Below the pieces are notes generated by a model. It saw only the letters and a program-made list of their open reading frames with translations, ran no database searches and was not told where the DNA came from. Below, piece by piece: positions 42,527 through 51,054 of a DNA stretch of 64,000 nt. The stretch is from Bin87 sp965220095 (GTDB taxonomy: Bacteria > Chloroflexota > Dehalococcoidia > Lucifugimonadales > UBA3495): contig OZ244805.1 in assembly GCA_965220095.1 (NCBI GenBank), forward strand, positions 2,170,001-2,234,000. Direction: 5' to 3'. Positions within the stretch are counted from its first letter, which is position 1; every line of letters begins with the position of its first letter. The translations under genes and the position numbers were made by a program.

Positions 42527-43588
42527 TTACCAGTCCGGGTCGGTGTCCGTATGGCCGTTGGTGGTGATGCGTTTTTGTCTTCCGCCGTCGCCGTTCATGT
42601 ACAAAATCTCGGCATTGCCGTAGGCGTAAGACACGAAAACAATCTGGTCTCCGGTAGCCGACCAAACCGGCGAGAAGTCATCCACCCGGTTGTGAGTCAA
42701 CCGCCGACGATCCGTGCCATCAACGAGGACAGTGTAGATTTCAGATTGCTCTTCGTCGCGGGCCGCGAATGCAATCCGCCGACCATCCAGAGACCAGGAT
42801 GGCTCAAACTCATCATCATCCAGGTCGGACACCGTGAACTCATCAGTGTCCTCCGCCCAGTTGCCCGACCTGGTGGGACGTAACACATACAAGTCCCGGC
42901 TGCCATCGTCCTGGCGCAGGAAGGCGATCCGGTCGCCCTTTGGAGACCACACCGGGTCGCTGTCCACGCCGTCGGTGAGCGCAATGCGGTTGACCCCTTC
43001 CGGGTTACGCAGCAACAGGCCATCCCGCCCAGCTTCGGTAAACACCAGCCACTCCCCGTCCGGCGACCAGTCGCCGACGCGTTCCTCCGCGTCGCTAAAC
43101 GTCAACCGGGTGGGCTGGCGTGTGGTCAGATCCACCATATAGATATCCGACTCCCCTTCCGCATCTGACACGTAGGCGATACGACCGCCATCGGGCGACC
43201 AAACCGGTGGCTGGGTGTCGTCGACATCTGCCACCAGCGTCGAAACGTCCCCATTGGCGGAGTCATAAATCATCAACTGCCCTGGGCTCCCAACCGTTAC
43301 CCACGCCAGAAATTGCTGTTCGTTCGACCAACGGGGATGGCGGGCTTCCGAATTTCGCCCCGATACTCGCACCGACTCGCTGGAGTCGGCATCGTAGATC
43401 CACACCTGCGCATCCCCAGAGGCATTGGACAGGTAGGCCACCCGTGGCAAATCACCACCAAACCAACCGCCCACAAAGCAACCCAGGGCCACCGTCGACA
43501 ACACGGCCGCCAGCATGAGTGCGATGTAGCGGATTGGCCTACCCAAATTATTGCCCAATTTATGCGTTCGAATCCTGGTCAATCCCAA
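42527..43588 (-). CDS. TolB-like beta-propeller lipoprotein or secreted protein
   Basis: The 353-residue protein begins with a signal region (residues 20-40, YIALMLAAVLSTVALGC) ending in a possible lipobox Cys. Repeated PD40/TolB blades follow, for example VWSPDGGRIAYVSDAEGESD, VWSPKGDRIAFL, SWSLDGRRIAFA and VWSATGDQIVFV. About six blades are countable. It is probably exposed outside the cytoplasmic membrane. The family binds proteins or polymers, but the partner is unknown. Confidence 0.8.
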   Translation of the reverse strand: MGLTRIRTHKLGNNLGRPIRYIALMLAAVLSTVALGCFVGGWFGGDLPRVAYLSNASGDAQVWIYDADSSESVRVSGRNSEARHPRWSNEQQFLAWVTVGSPGQLMIYDSANGDVSTLVADVDDTQPPVWSPDGGRIAYVSDAEGESDIYMVDLTTRQPTRLTFSDAEERVGDWSPDGEWLVFTEAGRDGLLLRNPEGVNRIALTDGVDSDPVWSPKGDRIAFLRQDDGSRDLYVLRPTRSGNWAEDTDEFTVSDLDDDEFEPSWSLDGRRIAFAARDEEQSEIYTVLVDGTDRRRLTHNRVDDFSPVWSATGDQIVFVSYAYGNAEILYMNGDGGRQKRITTNGHTDTDPDW

Positions 43589-43671
43589 AAACGGCGACCG
43601 TAGGTTGCGGAATTACTCAACCATCAGGTTGCTTGATGCGGTTGGCGTTCGTGGGACTGTGTGTCGCGGTC

Positions 43672-43677
43672 ATTATA
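43672..43677 (-). promoter_or_regulatory. -10 box of a probable promoter for the TolB-like gene
   Basis: The - strand reads GGGA-TATAAT-GACC about 85 bp upstream of the TolB-like start. No good -35 is seen. It is divergent from the amidohydrolase promoter 50 bp away. Confidence 0.4.
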
Positions 43678-43723
43678 TCCCAACCGATGATGCCGGGCCC
43701 TCGCGCCGAAGCCTCCCGCGTCC

Positions 43724-43752
43724 TTGACAACCCCCGGCGGCCAATTTAGCAT
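43724..43752 (+). promoter_or_regulatory. Promoter of the amidohydrolase gene
   Basis: TTGACA (43724-43729) and TAGCAT (43747-43752) are separated by exactly 17 bp. The predicted start is near 43759. The spacer contains CCCCCGGCGGCC, almost the same as the spacer of the SRP RNA promoter at 48872. Confidence 0.65.
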
Positions 43753-43860
43753 CGGTGCCGGGCCGCTTCCCCGGTCGGTTTCTTCGACACTCCGGCGAGC
43801 TGCCCGCTGCATCCAAACGACCCAACCAGATACACGACCCAAAAAGATATGAGGTGCGCC

Positions 43861-45114
43861 ATGCTGGCTATTGTAGGCGGTAATCTGATTGACGGTACCG
43901 GCAGTCCGGTAGTTGAAAATGCCACCGTGCTCGTCGATGGCGACCGCATCATTGAGGTCGGCCCCCGCGCGGCCGTCAACATCCCGGACGGCTCCGAAGT
44001 CCTCGATGCAACGGGCCACACCATCATGCCCGGCCTGATCGATGTGCACGACCACCTGGCGTCGGGCGGCTACGGGCTGACCGGCCGGTGGGGTATGGAC
44101 GAACCGCTCTCCCTCAGCAACGTCAAAACTGCGCAGGTCATCGAAGACACGCTGGCGGCCGGCTACACCACCGTGCGCGACGCCGGCGGCCTCGACGTGG
44201 GTTTCAAAATGGCGGTGGAGCAGGGCATCATCAAGGGGCCACGCCTCATCATCTCGATCAACATCATGACCCCCACGGGCGGCATTGAGGACAAGGTTAG
44301 CGGCAGCGGACACAGCAAACACGTTCTCGGCCACGACCCACTGTCACCGCCCGGTGTGGCCGATGGCGTCGATGCCGTTCGCGCCAAGGTTCGCGAGCTG
44401 GTGCGTTGCGGCGCCGACCAGATCAAGTTTGCCACCACCGGCGGGGCCTCCGGTCGCCCCGGCAACGGCCCGCTGGATCAGGCCTACGCGCTGGACGAGG
44501 CCAGAGCCCTGGTCGATGAGGCCACCGCCCTGGGTCGCGGCACGCTCTGTCACGCGGTGGGCGGCGCCGGCTTGCCCATCTCCATTCAGGCCGGAGCCGG
44601 CTCCATCGAGCACGGCTGCTACCTGGCCGTCAATCCCGACTGGCTCAAGATGATGGCCGACCAGGGCACCTTCTTCACGCCCACCTTCGAAGTGTACGAC
44701 TTCCACAGCACCGTCAGCGCGCCCCACATCAAGGTGCGCGCCGAGGCGTTGATGGACATTCACATCAAGAGCGTGGAACTGGCCATCAAGGAGGGTGTCC
44801 GCATCGTTGCCGGCACCGACGCCGGAGGGTTTGTCCACGGAGACAACGCCCGCGAGTTGGAACTGATGGTTGAGAAAGGCATGAGCGCCATGCTCGCCAT
44901 CCAGTCGGCCACCGGCCACGCGGCTGTATGCTGCGGGCTGGGCAACGACGTTGGCGCCATCGCCGTCGGCAAGCTGGCCGACATTTTGGTCGTAGATGGC
45001 GACCCGCTGCGGAACATTTCGGTACTGCGTGATCGCGAACGCCTGCTCATGATTATGAAAGGCGGCGAACCCTACACCAACCAACTGCCTTCGCTGGCGT
45101 TGCAACCCGCATAG
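43861..45114 (+). CDS. Amidohydrolase family protein (imidazolonepropionase/prolidase-like)
   Basis: The start is ATG 43861 (MLAIVGGNLIDGTG), with GAGGTG 5 nt upstream, giving 417 residues. The metal-dependent hydrolase motifs are present: VHDH after MPGLIDV, the metal-bridging Lys region in GADQIKFATTGG, the ligands in LCHAVGG and SIEHGCY, and VAGTDAGGF. This layout is shared with imidazolonepropionase-like and Xaa-Pro-type amidohydrolases of unknown substrate. It is a stand-alone gene with its own promoter. Confidence 0.9.
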   Translation: MLAIVGGNLIDGTGSPVVENATVLVDGDRIIEVGPRAAVNIPDGSEVLDATGHTIMPGLIDVHDHLASGGYGLTGRWGMDEPLSLSNVKTAQVIEDTLAAGYTTVRDAGGLDVGFKMAVEQGIIKGPRLIISINIMTPTGGIEDKVSGSGHSKHVLGHDPLSPPGVADGVDAVRAKVRELVRCGADQIKFATTGGASGRPGNGPLDQAYALDEARALVDEATALGRGTLCHAVGGAGLPISIQAGAGSIEHGCYLAVNPDWLKMMADQGTFFTPTFEVYDFHSTVSAPHIKVRAEALMDIHIKSVELAIKEGVRIVAGTDAGGFVHGDNARELELMVEKGMSAMLAIQSATGHAAVCCGLGNDVGAIAVGKLADILVVDGDPLRNISVLRDRERLLMIMKGGEPYTNQLPSLALQPA

Positions 45115-45163
45115 TGTGGGACTACTCTGCCTCCCTACTATGGCAATTGGGGTTACCCTAGCT

Positions 45164-45186
45164 CCCTCTCCCTTGACGGGAGAGGG
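45164..45186. terminator. CCCTCTCCC/GGGAGAGGG hairpin before trmD
   Basis: A perfect 9-bp stem with loop TTGAC lies between the amidohydrolase stop and trmD. Followed by TTGGGGTGAGGG, it matches a dispersed palindrome common in many bacterial genomes. It may stop transcription of the upstream gene or act on the trmD leader. There is no T-run. Confidence 0.35.
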
Positions 45187-45200
45187 TTGGGGTGAGGGTG

Positions 45201-45971
45201 ATGCGCTTCCACATTCTGACCCTGTTTCCGGAAGCGTTTGCCGGCGCTACCGAATACAGCATCATGGGCCGGGCGGTGCAGCGCGGCCTGGTAACCATCA
45301 ACGTTATAGACATCCGGAAATTCACCACTGACCGCCACGGCACCGCCGACGATTACCAGTTCGGCGGTGGCCCCGGCATGGTTCTGAAACCGGAACCCAC
45401 CTTCGCTGCGGTCGAAAAAACCCTGGCCTCCCTGCCGGCGGACGACGCGGCAAACACGCCCGTCGTGCTCACATCGCCACAGGGCAGTCGGTTCAACCAG
45501 CGCCTCGTCGACGAGTTCGCGGCCGCGCCCGCCCTGGTTATCATCTGCGGCCACTATGCCGGCGTTGACGAACGCATCCGCACCGACCTGGCCACCCACG
45601 AAGTCAGCATCGGCGATTACGTGCTAACGGGCGGTGAGCTGTCGGCGATGGTGATGGTCGACGCCATCTCGCGCTTCATCCCCGATGTGGTCGGTTCGGC
45701 GGAAAACGTACAGGAGGACAGCATCACATCCGGGTTGCTGCAACACCCGCTGTACACCCGCCCCGCCGATTTTCGGGGTATGGAGGCTCCCGAAATCCTG
45801 CGCTCCGGCAACCACGCCGCCATCGATCAGTGGCGCCGCCGCCAGTCGCTGGAACGAACCTTACGCCTGCGACCCGACCTGCTGCCCGCCGCCCGCCTCA
45901 GCAACTCCGACCGAGCCTACCTGGCCCAGTTGGGCTGGCCCGGCGACGGCAACGAGCCGTTGGCAGAATAA
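45201..45971 (+). CDS. trmD: tRNA (guanine-N1)-methyltransferase
   Basis: The start is ATG 45201 (MRFHILTLFPEAFAG), giving 256 residues; GTG 45192 would add three residues. TrmD knot motifs are clear: DDYQFGGGPGMVLKPEP, VVLTSPQGSRFNQ, IICGHYAGVDERI, and EVSIGDYVLTGGELSAMVM with EDSITSGLLQHPLYTRP. It methylates G37 of tRNAs with a G36, preventing +1 frameshifting. The thioesterase gene begins 3 bp after its stop. Confidence 0.96.
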   Translation: MRFHILTLFPEAFAGATEYSIMGRAVQRGLVTINVIDIRKFTTDRHGTADDYQFGGGPGMVLKPEPTFAAVEKTLASLPADDAANTPVVLTSPQGSRFNQRLVDEFAAAPALVIICGHYAGVDERIRTDLATHEVSIGDYVLTGGELSAMVMVDAISRFIPDVVGSAENVQEDSITSGLLQHPLYTRPADFRGMEAPEILRSGNHAAIDQWRRRQSLERTLRLRPDLLPAARLSNSDRAYLAQLGWPGDGNEPLAE

Positions 45972-45973
45972 CC

Positions 45974-46465
45974 ATGCTGCGCGACGAATTCAGGTTCACC
46001 ACCCCCGTGCGGGTGCGCTGGCAGGAATGCGACGCTCAGGGCATCGCGTTCAACGGCAGCTATCTGGGCTGGCTGGAAGTTGCCCAGGCCGAGTACTTCC
46101 GGAACCTGGGCTTCAGCATCTACCGCATCGCCGCCGCCGGATACTTCGACAGCGCGGTAGTCAAGGTAACCATCGAATACAAGGCCCCGGCCCGGGTCGA
46201 CCAGATGCTGGAACTGCGGGCGCGCGTTACCCACATCGGCAACACCAGCCTCACCTTGCTGGTCGCGATTTACGGGCCGGACGGCGGCCCTGACCAGCCA
46301 GCCATGACCACCATCGAGTCGATTTACGTTGGTTACTATGCCAGCACCGGGGGTACGCGCCGGGTTCCCGATTCCATTCGCTCGCTGGTCGACCGGTACG
46401 AAACGGCCGGAGCAGTGCTGCCGCTGACCGATTTTCCAGAGCTGGCCGCCGCCGAAGGGGAATAG
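45974..46465 (+). CDS. Hotdog-fold acyl-CoA thioesterase (4HBT family)
   Basis: The 163-residue protein has the 4HBT pattern RVRWQECDAQGIAFNGSYLG, with the catalytic Asp (in ECDAQG) and a following central helix WLEVAQAEYFRNLG, then KVTIEYKAPARVDQML. Such enzymes hydrolyse acyl-CoA or acyl-ACP thioesters. The substrate is not predictable. It starts 3 bp after trmD and is likely co-expressed. Confidence 0.85.
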   Translation: MLRDEFRFTTPVRVRWQECDAQGIAFNGSYLGWLEVAQAEYFRNLGFSIYRIAAAGYFDSAVVKVTIEYKAPARVDQMLELRARVTHIGNTSLTLLVAIYGPDGGPDQPAMTTIESIYVGYYASTGGTRRVPDSIRSLVDRYETAGAVLPLTDFPELAAAEGE

Positions 46466-46473
46466 TCGCCGCA

Positions 46474-47403
46474 CTAAACCATAAACACCGGGGAGTCATC
46501 CCGGTTGATGCGCGTTTCGCCGGCAATCCCTTCCCTGATGAAACGGGGTAGCGCGAACATGGCGGCGTGAGTTTCACCGTCGTAATGCCGTAGCGGTTTC
46601 GCGAGGCGCGAGTCCACGCGCCGGTCTACCTCCGCCGGGGTCAGCCTGGGCAACGGAGCGTCGGATGCGACGGTGAACCCCCACAACGTGATGAACGACG
46701 GGACGTGGGTGTGGTAGGGCACGGCTTCAGCAAAGATGGTGTCCAGAGTCTTGAAGATTGTGGTGAAGCACTCGTGCAGACTCAGGTACCCCGCCGGACC
46801 GGATTGGGTCACCAGTATACCGCCCGGTTTCAATCGGGCCCGGGCGATGTTGTAATACTCTTCCGTATACAACAGATAAGCCGGGCCGCCCTCCAGTGGG
46901 TCTACCAAGTCCATGACCATCACATCGAATCGCTGGCTGCTGTTTTCGAGGTATTCGCGGGCATCGCCGAACACCAGCTCGGCCCGCGGGTCGTCAAAGG
47001 CTCCCTGATGGTGCTGCGGCAGATGCTCCCGGCACAGGTCAACCACCTGCTGGTCCAGGTCCACCATGACCACACTCTCCACGCTTCGATGCGCCAGGAT
47101 TTCGCGCAACGTGCCGCCCTCGCCGCCGCCGCCGATGAAAACGCGGCGCGGGTCGGGGTGCATCACCAGCGCCGGATGCACCAGCGTCTCATGGTAGATG
47201 TGCTCGTCGCGTTCGGTGGATTGCGTCTTGCCGTCCAGCAAAAGGCTGCGACCATACACATCGGAATGGACAACCTCAACCCGCTGGAAACCGGTGTGCC
47301 CCGAATAGAGCACATCGTCCACCTTGAGCATAATTGCCAAGTCCGGCAGCACGGTTTCGATAACCCACTTGCCGGTGATTTCATCCATTGGGTAACTGGC
47401 CAA
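46474..47403 (-). CDS. speE: Spermidine synthase-type aminopropyltransferase
   Basis: The 309-residue protein has the N-terminal beta-domain (LYSGHTGFQRVEVV, LLLDGKTQSTERDEHIYHE), the dcSAM-binding FIGGGGEGGTLREIL and VDLDQQVVDL, and the active-site VMDLVDPLEGGPAYLLYTEEYY. It transfers an aminopropyl group from decarboxylated SAM to putrescine or a related amine. speD lies 87 bp upstream on the same strand and supplies the donor. The acceptor specificity is not certain. Confidence 0.92.
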   Translation of the reverse strand: MASYPMDEITGKWVIETVLPDLAIMLKVDDVLYSGHTGFQRVEVVHSDVYGRSLLLDGKTQSTERDEHIYHETLVHPALVMHPDPRRVFIGGGGEGGTLREILAHRSVESVVMVDLDQQVVDLCREHLPQHHQGAFDDPRAELVFGDAREYLENSSQRFDVMVMDLVDPLEGGPAYLLYTEEYYNIARARLKPGGILVTQSGPAGYLSLHECFTTIFKTLDTIFAEAVPYHTHVPSFITLWGFTVASDAPLPRLTPAEVDRRVDSRLAKPLRHYDGETHAAMFALPRFIREGIAGETRINRDDSPVFMV

Positions 47404-47490
47404 AACAAAACCAAATTCGCGCCGAATGACGCGGAAAGTCGTTTCCGTCGTGCCGGCTGACGCGCGGCCGGTCGGATAGGATCTGGTCGC

Positions 47491-47880
47491 CTAACGGACC
47501 AGGTGCGCCGAATGAAGGTCTGCCAAGCCGGCGCCGTCAAGGCCCCTCCGGATCTGGGTAATCTCCGGGTCCTGGCACCGCAGGGCAGCGATGATATAAG
47601 CAACGGCGCGGTCGGGCTTGGTCTGGTCGCCGCAGGTAAAGATGTCGGCAGCCGCGTAACCGTGCTCCGGCCACGTATGAATGGAAATATGGGATTCGGC
47701 GATGGATAGAATACCAGTCACCCCCTGCGGGCTGAACTGGTGGAAAGATTCCCCAATGACGTGTGCATCTACCGTGGCTGCGGCGTTCAGCAGTTGTTCG
47801 CGGATATACACCAAATCGTCAAGCAATTGGGGGTCGCATTCTCGAAGTTCCAGCAGCACATGAGTACCTAATACATTCAA
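47491..47880 (-). CDS. speD: S-adenosylmethionine decarboxylase proenzyme
   Basis: The 129-residue protein has the prokaryotic class 1B length. The self-cleavage site is Glu62-Ser63 in AESHISIHTWPEHGYAA; Ser63 becomes the pyruvoyl cofactor, and His68 and Cys83 (DIFTCGD) are the processing and catalytic residues at the same positions as in the Thermotoga enzyme. It makes decarboxylated SAM for the adjacent SpeE. Confidence 0.96.
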   Translation of the reverse strand: MNVLGTHVLLELRECDPQLLDDLVYIREQLLNAAATVDAHVIGESFHQFSPQGVTGILSIAESHISIHTWPEHGYAAADIFTCGDQTKPDRAVAYIIAALRCQDPEITQIRRGLDGAGLADLHSAHLVR

Positions 47881-48251
47881 TCAACCTTTTCTCCAGATAG
47901 TTTAGACGACGCGCACCGGTCTACAGCAACCCGGAATATCCTCCCGGTCGCAGTCGTAATCTAGGATTTTACCGAAGTTTGCGCCCCGATTCAAGCAGAC
48001 CCCAGTTTGTAACTGTTCAGAGTCGAAGTTAGATCCTGGCCCCAACCGGTCATTCCCGCCATCCATCGTCCGTCATTCCCGCCATCCATCGTCATTCCCG
48101 CGCAAGCGGGAATCCAGAAGCCGTTAGTACCAGCACTGGTCAAATGTTCTACAAAGTCAAAAACAACAGATTCCGGGAAAATAGAAAGGCCCTGTGACAG
48201 CAGGCCGGTTCGGTTTGACAAAGCGAGTACGCGTGACTGACACCCACCCCC
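47881..48251. other. Gene-poor region with short repeats
   Basis: No coding sequence is supported. It contains two direct copies of GTCATTCCCGCCATCCATCGTC and a palindrome TTCCCGCGCAAGCGGGAA (48049-48117), related to the inner palindrome of the 154-bp element. At about 48218-48237 GACAAAGCGAGTACGCGTGA resembles one end of the family-1 inverted-repeat element (solo end). Confidence 0.5.
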
Positions 48252-48281
48252 TTGACCCCTCCGATAGCGCCCCTCTAACAT
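48252..48281 (+). promoter_or_regulatory. Candidate promoter of an unknown RNA
   Basis: TTGACC (48252-48257) and TAACAT (48276-48281) are 18 bp apart, with a GC-rich spacer resembling that of the SRP RNA promoter. The predicted start is near 48288. No coding frame follows. Confidence 0.45.
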
Positions 48282-48287
48282 CAATCG

Positions 48288-48500
48288 TGTCAGGTAAATC
48301 TACCAGTTCGAACATCCCATCGGAGCAGGGGCCGGGTTCTCACGGCCAACCCCGTCAGCAAAAATCACAACACGTCGGGTCTCGGGTGTAGCAGCTTCAT
48401 TCCACTGCGCTGCCGAGCCTGTACAGCGGCGACAGCCCAGCGCCTCGTCATGCAGCAGTCCCCGTGGCTGCCACCTAACGGCGGAAAAGTAAGCATAAAT
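48288..48500 (+). ncRNA. Possible structured RNA, unidentified
   Basis: Downstream of the candidate promoter, three stem-loops can be drawn: GGCCG/CGGCC (48332-48350 region), a nested stem CTCGG/CCGAG enclosing GCAGC/GCTGC (about 48381-48417), and GCAGC/GCTGC again near 48453-48473. It matches none of the RNase P, tmRNA, 6S or riboswitch consensus patterns I know. Ends are guesses. It may instead be random GC-rich pairing. Confidence 0.25.
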
Positions 48501-48552
48501 GCGTTGTGTACCCCGGCCGTACGCTGACCCAGAACTCGCACCCCTGCTCCGT

Positions 48553-48628
48553 CAACCACCAACCCACCGCCTGACCACCACCAACCCACCGCCTGACCAC
48601 CACCAACCCACCAACATCACCGCCTGAC
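48553..48628. repeat. 22-bp tandem repeat, three copies
   Basis: CCACCACCAACCCACCGCCTGA occurs three times in tandem; the first differs at its 5' end and the third carries a 9-bp insertion. It is too short and regular to be CRISPR, and no coding function is seen. Confidence 0.65.
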
Positions 48629-48702
48629 CCAAAGGAGCCGCCATCCCCAACATCCGCCAAACCCGCTCGTCCTGAGCCCGCCGAATGGCCGCACCAAATC
48701 GT

Positions 48703-48853
48703 GCAACCCCACTTCGTCATTGCGACCCCGTACTCGATACGGGGGTTGGCAATCTCGTCGCCGCAGCAACGGCGGTTCGCCGACGCGCGATCAACCTCAT
48801 CGAGATTGCCACGTCGCTATGCTCCTCGCAATGACAGATTAAAGTGGGTACGC
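48703..48853. repeat. MITE-like inverted-repeat element, family 1, copy 2
   Basis: This is the inverted relative of 11322-11459. The half ending TGCTCCTCGCAATGACAGATTAAAGTGGGTACGC is identical over more than 30 bp to the reverse complement of copy 1. The other half carries an extra 13-bp palindrome-forming insertion (CGTACTCGATACG). It lies directly upstream of the SRP RNA promoter. Confidence 0.75.
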
Positions 48854-48871
48854 ATGACCACGCACCGCTGA

Positions 48872-48900
48872 TTGACACCACCCCGGCGGCCCTCTACCAT
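48872..48900 (+). promoter_or_regulatory. SRP RNA promoter
   Basis: TTGACA (48872-48877) and TACCAT (48895-48900) are exactly 17 bp apart. The spacer contains CACCCCGGCGGCC. The expected start is at about 48907, matching the 5' end of the SRP RNA. Confidence 0.7.
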
Positions 48901-48906
48901 GAATGC

Positions 48907-49120
48907 GTGGTCGTGCTACACGGGGAGCTGGCGGTGCCCTATACCCTCAATCCGCCATAGCGGGGTGGAATCCCTCTCCTCGGCAAGGCGCAAGGGCCGC
49001 TGTCTCAGGGAATGGCGCTGACGGCCGGGTCCCACGCGGCGCAGGCTTGTGAACCCCGCCAGGTCCGGAAGGAAGCAACGGTAAGCGATGTCCAGCGAGT
49101 GCCGTGGGAGCGCCTGGCCC
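48907..49120 (+). ncRNA. ffs: Signal recognition particle RNA
   Basis: The universally conserved SRP domain IV core is visible at 49058-49090 (CCAGGTCCGGAAGGAAGCAA, then CGGTAA), closed by CCCAC/GTGGG and GGCC/GGCC helices at about 49023-49119. Upstream, GTGCTACACGGGGAG, GCGGTGCCCT and CAATCCGC-ATAGCGGGG match an extended 5' part seen in actinobacterial-type SRP RNA loci, so the transcript is probably about 210 nt rather than 100 nt. The RNA binds Ffh and targets membrane proteins. The core is secure; the 5' extent is inferred from the promoter. Confidence 0.88.
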
Positions 49121-49283
49121 GAGCCACTACCTACGATATGCCCCCATGCTGCTGTCAACGGGAGGTGCTCGACCACTTGCCCCACCCCATCGCCTTTCCA
49201 AAAGCCGCATCCGGCGAAGCCATCAACCTTATCCGGCCCATCCTGTACATCCCGGTAAATCCGTAACCCCAGCCCCACTACGA

Positions 49284-50171
49284 ATGCCTGACGCCGCCAT
49301 CGCGCCACCTCTCCTTCGCCGCCCTCGCAAATCGTTGGGGCAGCATTTCCTGACCGACACCCGCGTCGCCAATCGGATCGTCGCCGCCGCCGATCCGTCC
49401 CCCGCCGACACTATCGTTGAAATCGGTTCCGGTTCCGGTATCCTTACCAGACGACTGGTGGAAGTCGCCGGCCAGGTGGTCGCCGTGGAGCTTGACCCGG
49501 CCCTGGCTGCCCGGTTACCCGATCGCATCGGCAATCCCGACAACCTGAAAGTGCTGCCAGCCGATGGACGCACCGTTGAAATTGCCGCGCTGGTTGACGA
49601 CGGCGGGCCGTACAAACTGGTAGCCAACCTGCCGTATTACGCAGCATCCCCAATCGTGCGCCGATTCCTGGAAGCCGCGCTTCATCCCACGCTGCTGGTG
49701 GTAATGGTGCAACGCGAGGTGGCAGACGCCATGTGCGCGCCGCCCGGTTCAATGACCCTGCTGTCGGTTGCTACCCAATTCTACGCCGTGCCGTCGGTAG
49801 TAACGCAGGTGCCGGCGCGCTCGTTCCGCCCGCCGCCTAAAGTGGCTTCCACCGTGGTAAAATTGATGATGCGGGACAAGCCGCCGGCGGACGTTGACGA
49901 TACCAGCGAATTTTTTGCCCTGGTTCGCGCCGGATTTGCCGCTCCCCGGAAACAACTGCGCAACTCGCTGGTGCAAGGTTCCGGATGCCCGGCAGAGGTG
50001 GTTTCCCCGGTGCTGGAGGCGGCCGGCATCGACGGGCAGCGTCGCCCAGCCACTTTGACGATCCCGGAGTGGGCGGCCCTCAACATCGGGTGGCCGCAAA
50101 ACACCCCGCGCCATCGCGACCTGCAACCGACGGCCGGCAGCGATGGTCGCCGACACCACCGAACCCGATAA
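49284..50171 (+). CDS. rsmA: 16S rRNA (A1518/A1519) dimethyltransferase
   Basis: The start is set at ATG 49284, giving 295 residues, because the open frame before it runs through the SRP RNA region. RsmA/KsgA signatures are RRPRKSLGQHFLTD, EIGSGSGILTRRL (SAM), VVAVELDPALAARL, and NLPYYAASPIVRRF, the catalytic NLPY. It dimethylates two adenines in helix 45 during 30S assembly. ispE overlaps its 3' end by 29 bp. Confidence 0.95.
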   Translation: MPDAAIAPPLLRRPRKSLGQHFLTDTRVANRIVAAADPSPADTIVEIGSGSGILTRRLVEVAGQVVAVELDPALAARLPDRIGNPDNLKVLPADGRTVEIAALVDDGGPYKLVANLPYYAASPIVRRFLEAALHPTLLVVMVQREVADAMCAPPGSMTLLSVATQFYAVPSVVTQVPARSFRPPPKVASTVVKLMMRDKPPADVDDTSEFFALVRAGFAAPRKQLRNSLVQGSGCPAEVVSPVLEAAGIDGQRRPATLTIPEWAALNIGWPQNTPRHRDLQPTAGSDGRRHHRTR

Positions 50172-51054
50172 TCCGGGACGCGGCCAGTTGCAGGTTTCCG
50201 CTTACGCCAAGGTCAACCTGACGCTGGAAGTCATCGGCCGCCGTGATGACGGTTTCCACGACGTTGCCACCCTCCTGCAAACTGTCGACTTGGCCGATAC
50301 CCTGACCCTGCAACCGTCCGATGCTTTGGCGGTCACGTGCGACGACCCGGCCCTGTCCGGTGAGGCAAACATAGTTTGGGTGGCGGCCAATGCGCTGGCG
50401 CGACGGGCGGGCATTACGCCAGCTGCCAGCATTCACATCACCAAACGCATCCCGGTAGCCGCCGGCCTGGGCGGTGGTTCGGCGGATGCGGCGGCGGCGC
50501 TGGTTGGTCTGAACCGCCTTTGGCGCCTGAACCTGGGGTCAGATGAACTGGCAGAACTGGCGGCGACACTGGGCTCCGATGTGCCGTTCCTGCTCGCCGG
50601 AGGCACGGCTCTCGCCACCGGCCGCGGCGACCGGCTCGCCGCCCTGCCAGCCCTGCCGGCAACCGCCGTATTGTTGGCAGTATCTCGCGACACCATTGAC
50701 GCCAAAACGCCGACGCTGTACCGTGCGCTGGCCGCCGGCGATTTTACCGACGGCGGCCACACCCACCGATTGGCAAACCAACTGTCGCATACTTCGCCAA
50801 CTTCAACCGATTGCCGAAATGCTTTTGAGCGCGCCGCGCAATCAATCTTTCCCGGCCTCTCCGACGTATGGGATATTGTGGCGTCGATAACCAGACATAC
50901 TCCTCGCCTCTCCGGCGCCGGCCCGACCATCTTCTGTCTGCCATCCTCCGAAACTGAGCGGATGAGGGTTCAGGTCGCCTTGCGGAACACCGGCGCAACG
51001 GCGTACCTTGTGCGAACGCTCAACCCGGCCCACATCGGTAACGGAATCTCCTAG
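50143..51054 (+). CDS. ispE: 4-diphosphocytidyl-2-C-methyl-D-erythritol kinase
   Basis: The 303-residue GHMP kinase begins with SAYAKVNLTLEVIGRRDDGFH and contains the ATP loop PVAAGLGGGSADAAAAL and LGSDVPFLLAGGTALATGRG, plus the C-terminal SGAGPTIFCL. It phosphorylates CDP-ME in the MEP isoprenoid pathway. Pairing with rsmA is common in bacteria. The TAG stop lies within the first bases of the 154-bp inverted-repeat element, so the C-terminal end may have been defined by that insertion. Confidence 0.95.
   Translation: MVADTTEPDNPGRGQLQVSAYAKVNLTLEVIGRRDDGFHDVATLLQTVDLADTLTLQPSDALAVTCDDPALSGEANIVWVAANALARRAGITPAASIHITKRIPVAAGLGGGSADAAAALVGLNRLWRLNLGSDELAELAATLGSDVPFLLAGGTALATGRGDRLAALPALPATAVLLAVSRDTIDAKTPTLYRALAAGDFTDGGHTHRLANQLSHTSPTSTDCRNAFERAAQSIFPGLSDVWDIVASITRHTPRLSGAGPTIFCLPSSETERMRVQVALRNTGATAYLVRTLNPAHIGNGIS

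Noticed and set aside
48553..48628. CRISPR array
   Set aside because: The units are contiguous 22-bp repeats without spacers, and no cas genes are present.
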